Source of the DNA: Flavobacteriia bacterium
GTDB taxonomy: Bacteria; Bacteroidota; Bacteroidia; Flavobacteriales; Weeksellaceae
NCBI GenBank assembly: GCA_015999765.1
Contig: JAECQR010000005.1
Span: forward strand, 122,802 to 186,801
Length of the DNA stretch: 64,000 nucleotides
Reading direction: 5' to 3'
Part shown: piece by piece, positions 17,508 to 25,040 of the stretch
Layout of the letters: each line of letters begins with the position of its first letter
Position numbering within the stretch: the first letter of the stretch is position 1
Notes under the pieces: generated by a model
Told to the model about the DNA's origin: nothing
What the model saw: the letters and a program-made list of their open reading frames with translations, nothing else
Database searches by the model: none
Translations under genes and position numbers: made by a program

Positions 17508-18403
17508 TATACGCCTGTTCTTAATTGTTCGGCTTCCAGATCTTTGGAAGAACGTTTTACAAAGGTTTTCATGTCATTAAAATCGGTCTGCATCGTAGGC
17601 TGATCAGGGAAAGTCTTAGCGAATTTCACCAAATCGCCACGCAGAAAAATATTTTCAACTATTTTCTCATTTTCAGGGGAAATGGTATTGTTGAGTTTCA
17701 TGACGTCTATAAGATCATCAGTCAGCAATACATCTGCCGGAATTTTATACTGTTTGGTAATGAAGTTCCTGGAAATATCGATCAATTCTACATAGAAAGA
17801 GCGGTAATCGCCATTTTCAATGAATTTTTTCTTCTTTAAATTTTCCAAATCTTTTAACGTTTGATTCGTCATCACCGCCGGCGAATTTTTTCTGCGTTTG
17901 GCATATCTTACCAGATAATAAATAATAAATATTAAAGCGAGTAAAATCAGCAGACCTAAAATATACCATTTGTAAAGTTCCCAATAATCTTTAACATCAA
18001 GTTTTACCTCTTTGTTTTTCATGATGTCATTAATTTCATCACCTTTCTGAGCGGTGTTGATGACTTCGACTTCGTACGGAATCGTATGGAAAAGCTGCCC
18101 GCCAATATTAAAATCGAGCGCAGGAATCGTGTATTTACCTTCTTCGAAAATAGCGAATTCAATTACTCTTTCATAGTAATCTGGTCTTTTGCTGATGCTG
18201 TCTTTAATTTCTTCGAAATGAAAAGGTAACAATTCATTTTTCGGTGAGGATACAACATCTTTTCCGCCAAGATCAGAAATGCTTACCCGGAAGATTACCA
18301 CCTCGCCAAGAGCCAGGGTTTTTTTTTCGAGACGGGAACCCAATGTCTGCGAAAACGCAAAAATATTGAGTAGAGAGAATATGAGAAATAATATTTTTTT
18401 CAA
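17507..18403 (-). CDS. BatD-like membrane protein between DUF58 and batA
   Basis: A signal peptide (ILFLIFSLLNIFAFSQ) leads to a beta-rich extracytoplasmic domain (about 20-140). One strong membrane helix follows (YILGLLILLALIFIIYYLV, about 147-165), then a cytoplasmic helical domain of about 115 residues (KDLENLKKKKFIENGDYRSFYVELIDISRNF). The last part resembles the cytoplasmic tail of BatD/DUF4381 proteins. It sits inside the operon, 39 nt after DUF58, with a TAATG overlap with batA. It is probably another partner of the VWA-MoxR machine. No exact name is recognised. Confidence 0.8.
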   Translation of the reverse strand: MKKILFLIFSLLNIFAFSQTLGSRLEKKTLALGEVVIFRVSISDLGGKDVVSSPKNELLPFHFEEIKDSISKRPDYYERVIEFAIFEEGKYTIPALDFNIGGQLFHTIPYEVEVINTAQKGDEINDIMKNKEVKLDVKDYWELYKWYILGLLILLALIFIIYYLVRYAKRRKNSPAVMTNQTLKDLENLKKKKFIENGDYRSFYVELIDISRNFITKQYKIPADVLLTDDLIDVMKLNNTISPENEKIVENIFLRGDLVKFAKTFPDQPTMQTDFNDMKTFVKRSSKDLEAEQLRTGV

Positions 18404-18442
18404 AATGTAATATCTGTTTTAAATATGCTTCGTAACCCGAAT

Positions 18443-19306
18443 TTATCTTTTTCGGAAATACTGATAAAGGAACTTTGAATAATCTTCGCCGGTATTGATA
18501 TTCATAAAACTGGCGGAAGAATTTTCGAAATCATCGGTTACGGCGCGCACTTTCTGTTTTTGTTTCTCGGCAAATTCATAACGCCATCTTGCGCTCGAAG
18601 TATTTGCCCATATCTGTTTGCCAGTTTCGGAATCCTGAAAAAGCGAATAACCGATATCCGGGATTTCGCTGTCTTTGTCGTCATAAATCCGCATTCCCAA
18701 AAGCTGATGTTTTCTGGCTGCCACGCGCAAAATCTTCAGATCGTACTCATCCTCAAAATCCGAAAACATAAATACCAGAGATTTTTTCTTGAAAATGTTC
18801 ATCATATATTGCAGCGCACCGTCGATTTTCGATTCCGACGGAACATAATCAGCAGTTAGAATATTACTGATAATCGCTAAAATATGTTTTCTGCCTTTTT
18901 GTGGTGGAATAACTTTATAAACTTTGTCGGCAAATAAAATAAGTCCCACTTTATCATTGTTTCCCGCTGCTGAAAATCCTAAACTTGCGGCTATTTCTGC
19001 GACAAATTCACGTTTCAGCTGGGTTTTGGTACCGTAATCCATTGATGCTGAAATATCCACCAAAAGCATCAACGTAAGTTCGCGCTCTTCTTCCATCACC
19101 TTCACGAAAGGTTCGCGGAAGCGCGCGGTTTTATTCCAATCGATTCTTCGGATTTCATCGCCAAACTGGTAAGGTCTTACTTCAGAAAAAGTCATTCCCT
19201 GACCTTTAAATGCACTGTGATACTGACCCATCAAAGTAGCTTCCGACTTTTTCTTAGTCCGGATTTCTATCTGCTTAACTTTTTTAATGATGTCTTTAAT
19301 CTGCAT
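18443..19306 (-). CDS. DUF58 domain protein (VWA-like)
   Basis: The DUF58 core is plain: EVRPYQFGDEIRRIDWNKTARF (split here as EVRPYQFGDE and RRIDWNKTAR, about 39-62), followed by a VWA-like segment LLVDISASMDYG with a DxSxS MIDAS. The protein has no signal or membrane helix and should be cytosolic. DUF58 genes are nearly always next to moxR; their products are thought to be clients or adaptors of the MoxR ATPase. It lies 144 nt downstream of moxR, and that gap holds a dispersed repeat. Confidence 0.9.
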   Translation of the reverse strand: MQIKDIIKKVKQIEIRTKKKSEATLMGQYHSAFKGQGMTFSEVRPYQFGDEIRRIDWNKTARFREPFVKVMEEERELTLMLLVDISASMDYGTKTQLKREFVAEIAASLGFSAAGNNDKVGLILFADKVYKVIPPQKGRKHILAIISNILTADYVPSESKIDGALQYMMNIFKKKSLVFMFSDFEDEYDLKILRVAARKHQLLGMRIYDDKDSEIPDIGYSLFQDSETGKQIWANTSSARWRYEFAEKQKQKVRAVTDDFENSSASFMNINTGEDYSKFLYQYFRKR

Positions 19307-19352
19307 TGCTTTCTATTTCAGTAGCCCAGAGATTTGTTCTTCTCAGGCCTGT

Positions 19353-19427
19353 GGTCCCGCTTTTTCGCTGTATCTTTTGCTTCACAGCGTTTCGCAAAAG
19401 GATGCCGCTTCAATGGGGGCTATAAAT
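19353..19427 (-). repeat. Dispersed palindromic intergenic repeat, copy 1
   Basis: Read on the minus strand, it matches the element at 56036-56107 closely. Shared blocks are AGCGGCATCCTTTTGCG, GTGAAGCAAAAGATA, CAGCGAAAAAGCGGGAC (one A fewer in the other copy) and a TAGCCCC start. Arms CTTTTGC (19374-19380) and GCAAAAG (19394-19400) form a hairpin with a 13-nt loop; the same arms and loop size occur in the other copy. It lies inside the moxR-DUF58 gap. Confidence 0.85.
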
Positions 19428-19450
19428 GAGTTTAGGATTTTACAGCTGGA

Positions 19451-20455
19451 CTAGGGTGCCTGCACTTTGCCCAGAATTCGGTCAACGATTTCATCGGCAG
19501 TAATTTCTTCAGCTTCAGCTTCAAAACTTAGTCCGATTCGGTGTCTCAGTACATCTTTTGCAATTTCTTTCACATCTTCAGGAAGCACAAAAGCACGGTT
19601 TTTCAGGAATGCCATTGCCCTAGAAGCGATCGCTAAATTGATGGATGCTCTTGGCGATGCGCCAAAACTGATGTAATTCTTAAGTTCTGCCAATCCATAA
19701 TTTTCCGGATTACGTGTCGCAAAAACCATATCGAGAATGTATTTCTCTATTTTTTCGTCGAGATAAATCTGATTGATAAGGTTTTTAGCATCAACGATAT
19801 TATGAAGCGAGATGACAGGTTTAATTTCCGGTTGGTGAGATGTTGCCACCATTTGCATGATCTTTCTTTCATCTTCAAAATCCGGATAGCTGATGGTACA
19901 TTTCAGCATAAAACGGTCACTTTGCGCTTCCGGCAAAAGGTAAGTTCCTTCCTGATCAATTGGGTTTTGAGTTGCCAAAACAAGGAATGGTTTCGGCAGA
20001 ACCATGGTTTCGTCGCCGATGGTTACCTGTTTTTCCTGCATCGCTTCCAAAAGCGCCGACTGTACTTTCGACGGAGCACGGTTAATCTCATCAGCCAAAA
20101 CAAAATTCGCAAAAATAGGTCCGCGTTTTATCGTGAAATCGTTATCTTTTATATTGTACATCATGGTTCCAACAACATCTGCGGGCAAAAGATCAGGTGT
20201 AAACTGGATACGGGAGAAATCGCCCTGAACAGCATCAGCCAATGTTTTAATTGCCAAAGTTTTGGCCAGTCCCGGAACACCTTCCAACAGCACGTGCCCA
20301 TTACCAAGTAGACCGATCAGTAAACGGTCTACCATATATTCCTGTCCGATAATTGCTTTATTGATTTCCTGTTTCAGAAGGGTGAAAAAGTAATTCTGTT
20401 CCCTTACTTTTTCGGTGAGTTGTCTTATATCTTCGGCCTGATGTAGTTCTGACAT
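19451..20455 (-). CDS. moxR: MoxR-family AAA+ ATPase
   Basis: This is an AAA+ chaperone-like ATPase that is thought to remodel VWA-domain partners. Walker A GVPGLAKT (about 59-66), Walker B FVLADEINR (about 125-133), the sensor motif LATQNPIDQEGTY and an ARSF-type lid (FGASPRASINLAIASRA) are all present, and the length of 334 fits. It is the first gene of a seven-gene minus-strand operon: moxR, DUF58, BatD-like, batA, batB, batC, batD. No clear TAnnTTTG element was found before it; the 217 nt up to the divergent DinB-like gene should hold the promoter. Confidence 0.95.
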   Translation of the reverse strand: MSELHQAEDIRQLTEKVREQNYFFTLLKQEINKAIIGQEYMVDRLLIGLLGNGHVLLEGVPGLAKTLAIKTLADAVQGDFSRIQFTPDLLPADVVGTMMYNIKDNDFTIKRGPIFANFVLADEINRAPSKVQSALLEAMQEKQVTIGDETMVLPKPFLVLATQNPIDQEGTYLLPEAQSDRFMLKCTISYPDFEDERKIMQMVATSHQPEIKPVISLHNIVDAKNLINQIYLDEKIEKYILDMVFATRNPENYGLAELKNYISFGASPRASINLAIASRAMAFLKNRAFVLPEDVKEIAKDVLRHRIGLSFEAEAEEITADEIVDRILGKVQAP

Positions 20456-20621
20456 AGTGTTTTTTAAAATTTAAAGTGTAAATTTCTAATAAATACCGTC
20501 ATCAGTCAACACAATTAGTGCCAAGAGTTAGTTAAAGTTTTGTTAAAGACATCCGGCAGACAATCCTGGAGCGATCTTGCTTCTAAAACTGTACTAATAA
20601 TTCAGACCGTCTCAATGCATT

Positions 20622-20653
20622 TTTGTCTTTTCCAGTTAATTAACCTATTTTTG
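20622..20653 (+). promoter_or_regulatory. Promoter of DinB-like gene
   Basis: TTTG (20622-20625), 20 nt, then TATTTTTG (20646-20653) match the Bacteroidetes consensus. The ATG at 20673 follows after 19 nt. Confidence 0.65.
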
Positions 20654-20672
20654 AAGATTAAAATTTGCTCAA

Positions 20673-21143
20673 ATGAATTATCATTTTCAGGCACACCGGC
20701 AAGTCCGAAGGAATCTTCTGGAGATTTTAAGGAATACTTCGCATAGAGATTTAATGCAGATTCCCGACGGTTTTAACAATAATATTTACTGGAATATCGC
20801 ACACACGGTCGCTACCCAGCAGCTCTTATGCTACTATCTCAGTGGAAACCCTTTCCGAATCGATAAATACTGGATCGAGACCTATAAAAAAGGCACGCTG
20901 CCAAATCTGAATGTGCAGCAGTCGGAGGTTGATGATCTCGCGTTTCTGCTAACAGAAACCTCGAAAATTTTGATGAAAGATTATGATGCCGACTTTTTTG
21001 CAGATTACACGCCTTATACGACCAGTTTTGGTTTGGATCTGAAAAATATTCAGGATGCGATTATCTTCAATAATATGCATGAAACCTTGCATTACGGCTA
21101 CGCGATGGCGCAGAAAAGGGCGATTATCGGAGAAAATTTTTAG
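20673..21143 (+). CDS. DinB superfamily protein
   Basis: The 156-residue four-helix protein carries the metal-binding histidine pattern of the DinB/YfiT fold: WNIAHTVATQQLLCYY (about 45-60) and MHETLHYGYAMAQKR near the end. Family members are often metal-dependent thiol transferases or hydrolases, but most have no known substrate. It has its own promoter and lies about 55 nt upstream of rlmB on the same strand. The family call is solid; the reaction is unknown. Confidence 0.82.
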   Translation: MNYHFQAHRQVRRNLLEILRNTSHRDLMQIPDGFNNNIYWNIAHTVATQQLLCYYLSGNPFRIDKYWIETYKKGTLPNLNVQQSEVDDLAFLLTETSKILMKDYDADFFADYTPYTTSFGLDLKNIQDAIIFNNMHETLHYGYAMAQKRAIIGENF

Positions 21144-21198
21144 AAACTTTTTTACAACAGATTATTGATTTTTAATTATCCATTTACCATTTAATATA

Positions 21199-21942
21199 AT
21201 GAAAGACGACTTTATTTTTGGTTTGCGACCTGTAATGGAAGCGATTGAAGCCGGAAAAACAATTGACAAGATATTTTTGCAGAATGCTTTGCAAGGCGAA
21301 ATCTATCACGAACTCAAAACTCTTTTATCCAAAAATAACATCCGCCCGAATTATGTTCCGGTAGAAAAACTCAACCGTTTTACCCGTAAAAATCATCAGG
21401 GGGTTGTTGCATTTATTTCTGATGTGCCTTTTGAGAAGATTGAAGATGTACTGCCTCAACTTTTCGAAGAGGGAAAAACTCCTTTCTTATTAATTCTGGA
21501 CCGTTTAACTGATGTTAGAAATTTCGGTGCAATCTGCCGTACAGCAGAATGTGTGGGTATTCATGCGATTGTTTTACCTGAAAAAGGCGCAGCGCCCATT
21601 AATTCAGATGCCATAAAAACTTCCGCAGGGGCGATTTATAATGTAAGAATCTGTAAAGAAAAAAATCTGGCACATACCGTAGATTTCCTGCAGCAGTCGG
21701 GAATTCAGGTTTTTGCGGCTACAGAGAAAGCTCAGAAACTTATTTATGACGTAGATTTTACCCAGCCCTGCGCTATCGTAATGGGAAATGAGGAAACCGG
21801 AATTTCTAAAGAAGTTCTGCATCATTCCGACGAGAAAATTAAACTTCCGATCGAAGGAAAAACACAGTCTCTTAATGTTTCTGTAGCGTGTGGCGCCATT
21901 TTATATGAAGCAGTTCGCCAGAAACTTTCGACGCCGGTTTAA
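21199..21942 (+). CDS. rlmB: 23S rRNA (guanosine-2'-O-)-methyltransferase RlmB
   Basis: A SpoU/TrmH-family enzyme with an N-terminal substrate-binding domain (FIFGLRPVMEAIEAGK) and a knotted methyltransferase domain. Its three motifs are LDRLTDVRNFGAICRTAE (about 98-115), AIVMGNEETGIS (about 192-203) and LPIEGKTQSLNVSVA (about 216-230). The KTSAGAIYNV segment is typical of RlmB, which methylates G2251 in 23S rRNA. A related TrmH-family target cannot be fully excluded, but the 247-residue length and N-terminal domain favour RlmB. Confidence 0.92.
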   Translation: MKDDFIFGLRPVMEAIEAGKTIDKIFLQNALQGEIYHELKTLLSKNNIRPNYVPVEKLNRFTRKNHQGVVAFISDVPFEKIEDVLPQLFEEGKTPFLLILDRLTDVRNFGAICRTAECVGIHAIVLPEKGAAPINSDAIKTSAGAIYNVRICKEKNLAHTVDFLQQSGIQVFAATEKAQKLIYDVDFTQPCAIVMGNEETGISKEVLHHSDEKIKLPIEGKTQSLNVSVACGAILYEAVRQKLSTPV

Positions 21943-22033
21943 AATTTCTCAACTCAAAGAATTCTCCATTTTTAACGGATAGCATCAATTTTGAATTCAA
22001 AAGAATTTTTAACTTTATTAAAAATTGGAATTT

Positions 22034-22483
22034 ATGCGGAGCAGTACGGTTTTAAAAAGTGATGTGCGCAATCACGTTATCGATATTATCATCGGAAAAA
22101 TAAAGAAACTCGAAAAGTTTCTGGATTTCACTTTGGAAGCCAGCCGCGAAATCAAAAAAACACCAAAGTATGATTCGATCCGCGAGGAGATGCAGGAAGA
22201 AATCTATCAGATGCAGAAGCAACTTGCTTCACTAAGAGATCTGCAGAGAAATATGACTAAAGTTCTCAACACCTCCACACAGCGGGTCGCGGTTGGATCA
22301 TTGGTTTTTACGAACAAAGCAAGATTCTATATTTCAGTTTCTTTGGGTGAGTTTTTTTATGAAGGCGACCGTTTCTATGCGATTTCTGAGGAAAGTCCCA
22401 TGGCAAAGATTCTCTTCGGAAAAAAAGCCGGTGAATCTTTTGTCCTCAATAACATTGCGCAGACTATTGAAAACGTGGTGTAG
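22034..22483 (+). CDS. GreA/GreB-like protein
   Basis: The N-terminal half (about 10-80) is a predicted helical coiled coil (KIKKLEKFLDFTLEASREIK, then EEIYQMQKQLASLRDLQRN). The C-terminal half (VAVGSLVFTNKARFYISV...MAKILFGKKAGESF) has the pattern of the GreA/GreB C-terminal domain, which contacts the RNA polymerase secondary channel. The Gre finger tip acids are not obvious, so it may be an anti-Gre or Rnk-like regulator rather than a cleavage factor. I choose ATG 22034 (MRSSTVL) over the TTG 9 nt before it. The product is 149 residues. Confidence 0.72.
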   Translation: MRSSTVLKSDVRNHVIDIIIGKIKKLEKFLDFTLEASREIKKTPKYDSIREEMQEEIYQMQKQLASLRDLQRNMTKVLNTSTQRVAVGSLVFTNKARFYISVSLGEFFYEGDRFYAISEESPMAKILFGKKAGESFVLNNIAQTIENVV

Positions 22484-22515
22484 TTAGAAAATCTCAAAAT
22501 AATTATTTAGATATA

Positions 22516-23028
22516 ATGGAAAAATCACAGATATTAAAGGAAATTATAGAAAGCCGAAGAAGCATTTTTCCAAAAGATTATACAGACGCCGACATAGAGC
22601 AGGATGTTCTGAATGAAATTTTGAACTCCGCAACATTTGCCCCAAATCACAAGAGAACGAAGCCCTGGCGTTTTAAAGTTTTTAAAGACGAAGAGAAGCT
22701 GTTATTGGGTCAGAAATTGCCAGAAATCTATAAATCGACGGTTGCACCCGAGCAGTTTTTAGAAAAAAAATATCAAAGCATTGCCGAGAAGGCCAGCAAA
22801 GCCAATGTTATCATTGCGATTTCCGTCAACTTCAGCGGACTGCTCCCCGAATGGGAAGAAATTGCCGCTACCGCTATGGCTGTGCAGAATATGTATCTTA
22901 CATGTACTGCCAATAGCGTAGGCTGCTACTGGAGCAGTCCCGGAATGATTAAGCATCTGGATGAATTTCTTGGTTTAGAGGAAAACCAGAAATGTTACGG
23001 TTTGTTTTTTATGGGAAAATTTAATTAA
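22516..23028 (+). CDS. Nitroreductase family protein (YdjA-like)
   Basis: An FMN-binding nitroreductase-fold protein of 170 residues. It starts with the IIESRRSIFPKDY motif, continues with ILNSATFAPNHKRTKPWRF (FMN phosphate contacts), and has ATAMAVQNMYLTCTANSVGCYW near 120-140. The minimal length and motif order resemble E. coli YdjA. It probably reduces an unknown substrate with NAD(P)H. It lies 32 nt after the Gre-like gene. Confidence 0.87.
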   Translation: MEKSQILKEIIESRRSIFPKDYTDADIEQDVLNEILNSATFAPNHKRTKPWRFKVFKDEEKLLLGQKLPEIYKSTVAPEQFLEKKYQSIAEKASKANVIIAISVNFSGLLPEWEEIAATAMAVQNMYLTCTANSVGCYWSSPGMIKHLDEFLGLEENQKCYGLFFMGKFN

Positions 23029-23090
23029 GCTGTAACTTTTTATTGGGGAGGCCGACTGATTTCCAAACAATTAATCATAAAACAATTTTA

Positions 23091-23384
23091 ATGGAAACTT
23101 ACGGCTACAATAATCCCGAATCCCAAAATCAAAACTTCAGTAACCCAAATTACCGCTCAGAAAAGAAACTGGCTGCAGGACTTTTAGGAATTTTACTTGG
23201 CACTTTTGGGGCTAATAAATTTTATATGGGTTACATCAACGAAGGAATTATACAGATTGTCCTGAATATTGTAACCTGTGGAATCGCTACCGTAATTCCA
23301 TTTATCGAAGGAATTATTTACCTTACCATGAGCGATGAGCAGTTCGACCGCACTTATGTGCAGGGCAGGAAAACTTGGTTCTAA
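23091..23384 (+). CDS. TM2 domain protein
   Basis: An Asn/Gln-rich soluble head (METYGYNNPESQNQNF) is followed by a TM2 domain: two helices joined by a short turn, with KLAAGLLGILLGTFGANKFYMG and IIQIVLNIVTCGIATVIPFIEG (each under 23 residues here). This is the standard TM2 pattern with the conserved GxxxxxF/YxG. I use ATG 23091 (97 residues) rather than the GTG/TTG-like start at 23043. The role of bacterial TM2 proteins is unknown. A terminator follows. Confidence 0.88.
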   Translation: METYGYNNPESQNQNFSNPNYRSEKKLAAGLLGILLGTFGANKFYMGYINEGIIQIVLNIVTCGIATVIPFIEGIIYLTMSDEQFDRTYVQGRKTWF

Positions 23385-23400
23385 CTGACATATAAAATAA

Positions 23401-23434
23401 AAAATCTTTCAAATAATTTTGAAAGATTTTTTTT
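23401..23434 (+). terminator. Terminator after TM2 gene
   Basis: The stem AATCTTTCAAA (23403-23413) / TTTGAAAGATT (23418-23428) is followed by eight T. A GC-rich stretch with GCGAGCGAAGCGAGCG lies just after it, before hemB ends. Confidence 0.85.
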
Positions 23435-23480
23435 GGAAAAGTTGGCGCGAGCGAAGCGAGCGTCAATAAACTGATTGAGT

Positions 23481-24473
23481 TTACTGATTAAGTAAAACTG
23501 CCGCCTCCTTCGCTGCGTAGGTGAAAATCATGTCAGCACCCGCTCTCCTGATGCAGGTTAAACTTTCGATAATCGCTTTGTCATTATCCAGCCAGCCGTT
23601 TTGTGCAGCAGCTTTCAACATCGCGTATTCACCACTCACGTTATAAACCGCGATTGGTAAATCGATTGCCTCGCGAACTTTTGCAACAATATCGAGATAT
23701 GGCATTCCGGGTTTTATCATGATGATGTCGGCTCCCTCAGCAACATCTTTCATCACTTCGTCCATTGCTTCCCGGGAATTATGAAAATCCATTTGGTAAG
23801 TTTTCTTGTCCTTCGGAATATCTGCATTTTCTTTTGGTGCGGAGTCCAAAGCGCTTCGGAATGGGCCATAAAACGAACTGGCGTATTTCGCTGCGTAACT
23901 TAAGATTCCAACATCGGTGAAACCGCTTTCCTCCAGACTTGTTCTTATGGCTGCAACTCTTCCGTCCATCATGTCGCTAGGTGCCAAAATGTCTGCCCCG
24001 GCTTCTGCAAGTGAAACCGACATTTTTACCAGCGCATCATTCGTTGCGTCATTATCAACTTTTCCGTTGGTGATAATTCCGTCGTGTCCATAAATAGAGT
24101 AGGGATCCAAAGCAACATCCGGCATCACAATCATTCCTGGAACAGTGTCTTTAATAGCTTTAATGGTATTCTGCATCAAGCCGTTTTTATTCCAGGACTC
24201 GGTACCTTTATTGTCCTTTAAATTTTCCGAAACTTTCATGTAAAGATTCACCGCTTTAACTCCCATGCTATATAATTCCTGGCATTCTTTGACTGTAAGA
24301 TCAAGTGTTCTGCGGAAGATTCCCGGCATTGAAGAGATAGGCTCCTGGGTATTTGTGCCTTCCATTACAAATATGGGCATCACTAAGTCGTTCGTGGTTA
24401 GAACAGTTTCCTGAACCAGTGCCCGGATTGACGGGCTAGTTCGTAAACGTCGGTTTCTAGAGTATATAATCAT
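23481..24473 (-). CDS. hemB: Delta-aminolevulinic acid dehydratase (porphobilinogen synthase)
   Basis: The enzyme joins two 5-aminolevulinate molecules to porphobilinogen for heme. The two Schiff-base lysines are K196 in SYAAKYASSFYGPFR and K254 in MIKPGMPYLD. The metal loop reads D119-V-A-L-D-P-Y-x3-GHDG, the aspartate-rich form, not the cysteine-rich zinc form (DxCxC...CG). The active-site zinc is therefore expected to be absent, with Mg or K dependence as in plant or Pseudomonas enzymes. The length of 330 fits. A TAAATTTG element lies at 24502-24509 on the minus strand, giving a leader of about 25 nt. Confidence 0.96.
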   Translation of the reverse strand: MIIYSRNRRLRTSPSIRALVQETVLTTNDLVMPIFVMEGTNTQEPISSMPGIFRRTLDLTVKECQELYSMGVKAVNLYMKVSENLKDNKGTESWNKNGLMQNTIKAIKDTVPGMIVMPDVALDPYSIYGHDGIITNGKVDNDATNDALVKMSVSLAEAGADILAPSDMMDGRVAAIRTSLEESGFTDVGILSYAAKYASSFYGPFRSALDSAPKENADIPKDKKTYQMDFHNSREAMDEVMKDVAEGADIIMIKPGMPYLDIVAKVREAIDLPIAVYNVSGEYAMLKAAAQNGWLDNDKAIIESLTCIRRAGADMIFTYAAKEAAVLLNQ

Positions 24474-24501
24474 TTTGGAATAGTATTTGAATTTACTGAT
24501 G

Positions 24502-24509
24502 CAAATTTA
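24502..24509 (-). promoter_or_regulatory. -7 element of hemB
   Basis: The minus strand reads TAAATTTG, a full match to TAnnTTTG, 28 nt before the ATG. No TTG sits 19-21 nt upstream; the inverted repeat at 24513-24533 occupies that region. Confidence 0.55.
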
Positions 24510-24512
24510 ATT

Positions 24513-24533
24513 ATAGTTTTACAAAAAAACTAT
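24513..24533. promoter_or_regulatory. Inverted repeat between divergent promoters (candidate operator)
   Basis: ATAGTTTT (24513-24520), 5 nt, then AAAACTAT (24526-24533) form a perfect 8-bp inverted repeat. It lies in the -33 region of hemB on one strand and touches the -33 TTG of the T9SS-protein promoter on the other. No known regulator is recognised. Confidence 0.4.
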
Positions 24534-24562
24534 TGCAAATAAAATTCAATTTCTTACATTTG
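24533..24562 (+). promoter_or_regulatory. Promoter of small T9SS-sorted protein
   Basis: TTG (24533-24535), 19 nt, then TACATTTG (24555-24562) is a near-perfect consensus. Transcription would begin around 24566, after the GTG at 24562, so the downstream GTG at 24595 is the real start. Confidence 0.75.
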
Positions 24563-24594
24563 TGAGGATATTTATAAATATAAAGTTCTATAAG

Positions 24595-24951
24595 GTGAAA
24601 AAATTATTATTTTCAATCATATTTATCGGCAGTTTAACAGTTTTATCGGAAAAAGTTTTCGCTCAGTCTGTGGTAAGAGAGCCGATTTCAGCATCTCAAA
24701 AATCTGATGATGCGGTAATGGTCGCTTATCCTAATCCTGCAAAAGATTTTATCATTGTAAAATCAAAAGATTCCTTTCTAAAAATTAAATCTGTTACTTT
24801 TTATTCGATTCTGGGAATGCAGGTTGCTGAATATACCTTAGATAAGAACTCAGCCGAAATAAGACTTGACAGGTTAAGGCCCGGCAAATACTTAATGCGC
24901 TACACTATGAGTGACAATACACAGAAAGTGACCCAAATCGTAAAACAATAA
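24595..24951 (+). CDS. Minimal T9SS type A sorting-domain protein
   Basis: A signal peptide (KKLLFSIIFIGSLTVLSEKV, cleaved near FAQ) is followed by only about 20 residues, then a type IX secretion C-terminal domain: YPNPAKDFIIVKSK, SVTFYSILGMQV, and LRPGKYLMRYTMSDNTQKVTQIVKQ. The start is GTG 24595, chosen because it begins a clean signal peptide and lies after the promoter. The product is 118 residues. Almost nothing besides the sorting signal would remain as cargo. It has its own strong promoter and terminator, so it is expressed alone. The function is unknown. Confidence 0.85.
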   Translation: MKKLLFSIIFIGSLTVLSEKVFAQSVVREPISASQKSDDAVMVAYPNPAKDFIIVKSKDSFLKIKSVTFYSILGMQVAEYTLDKNSAEIRLDRLRPGKYLMRYTMSDNTQKVTQIVKQ

Positions 24952-24954
24952 ATT

Positions 24955-24985
24955 AAATCCTGAAATTACTTTCAGGATTTTTTTG
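24955..24985 (+). terminator. Terminator after T9SS-protein gene
   Basis: The stem AAATCCTGAAA / TTTCAGGATTT has a TTAC loop and is followed by a T-run. Confidence 0.9.
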
Positions 24986-25027
24986 CCTTCTGAAATCCCT
25001 TCCTGAAATTTAACTGTAAAAAAATCC

Positions 25028-25035
25028 TAATTTTG
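25028..25035 (+). promoter_or_regulatory. -7 element of NDH-2 gene
   Basis: TAATTTTG ends 5 nt before the ATG at 25041; a leaderless or near-leaderless start is expected. No clear -33 TTG. Confidence 0.55.
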
Positions 25036-25040
25036 CTCAA

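Noticed and set aside
19802..20311. Plus-strand ORF of 169 residues
   Set aside because: Antisense to the strongly conserved MoxR core; no start signals.
20540..20746. Plus-strand ORF of 68 residues before the DinB-like gene
   Set aside because: Runs into the DinB-like gene in another frame and across its promoter; no conserved pattern.
23441..23466. GC-rich GCGAGCGAAGCGAGCG stretch after the TM2 terminator
   Set aside because: It resembles the centre of the dispersed repeat, but is too short and lacks the CTTTTGC arms, so it is not counted as a copy.
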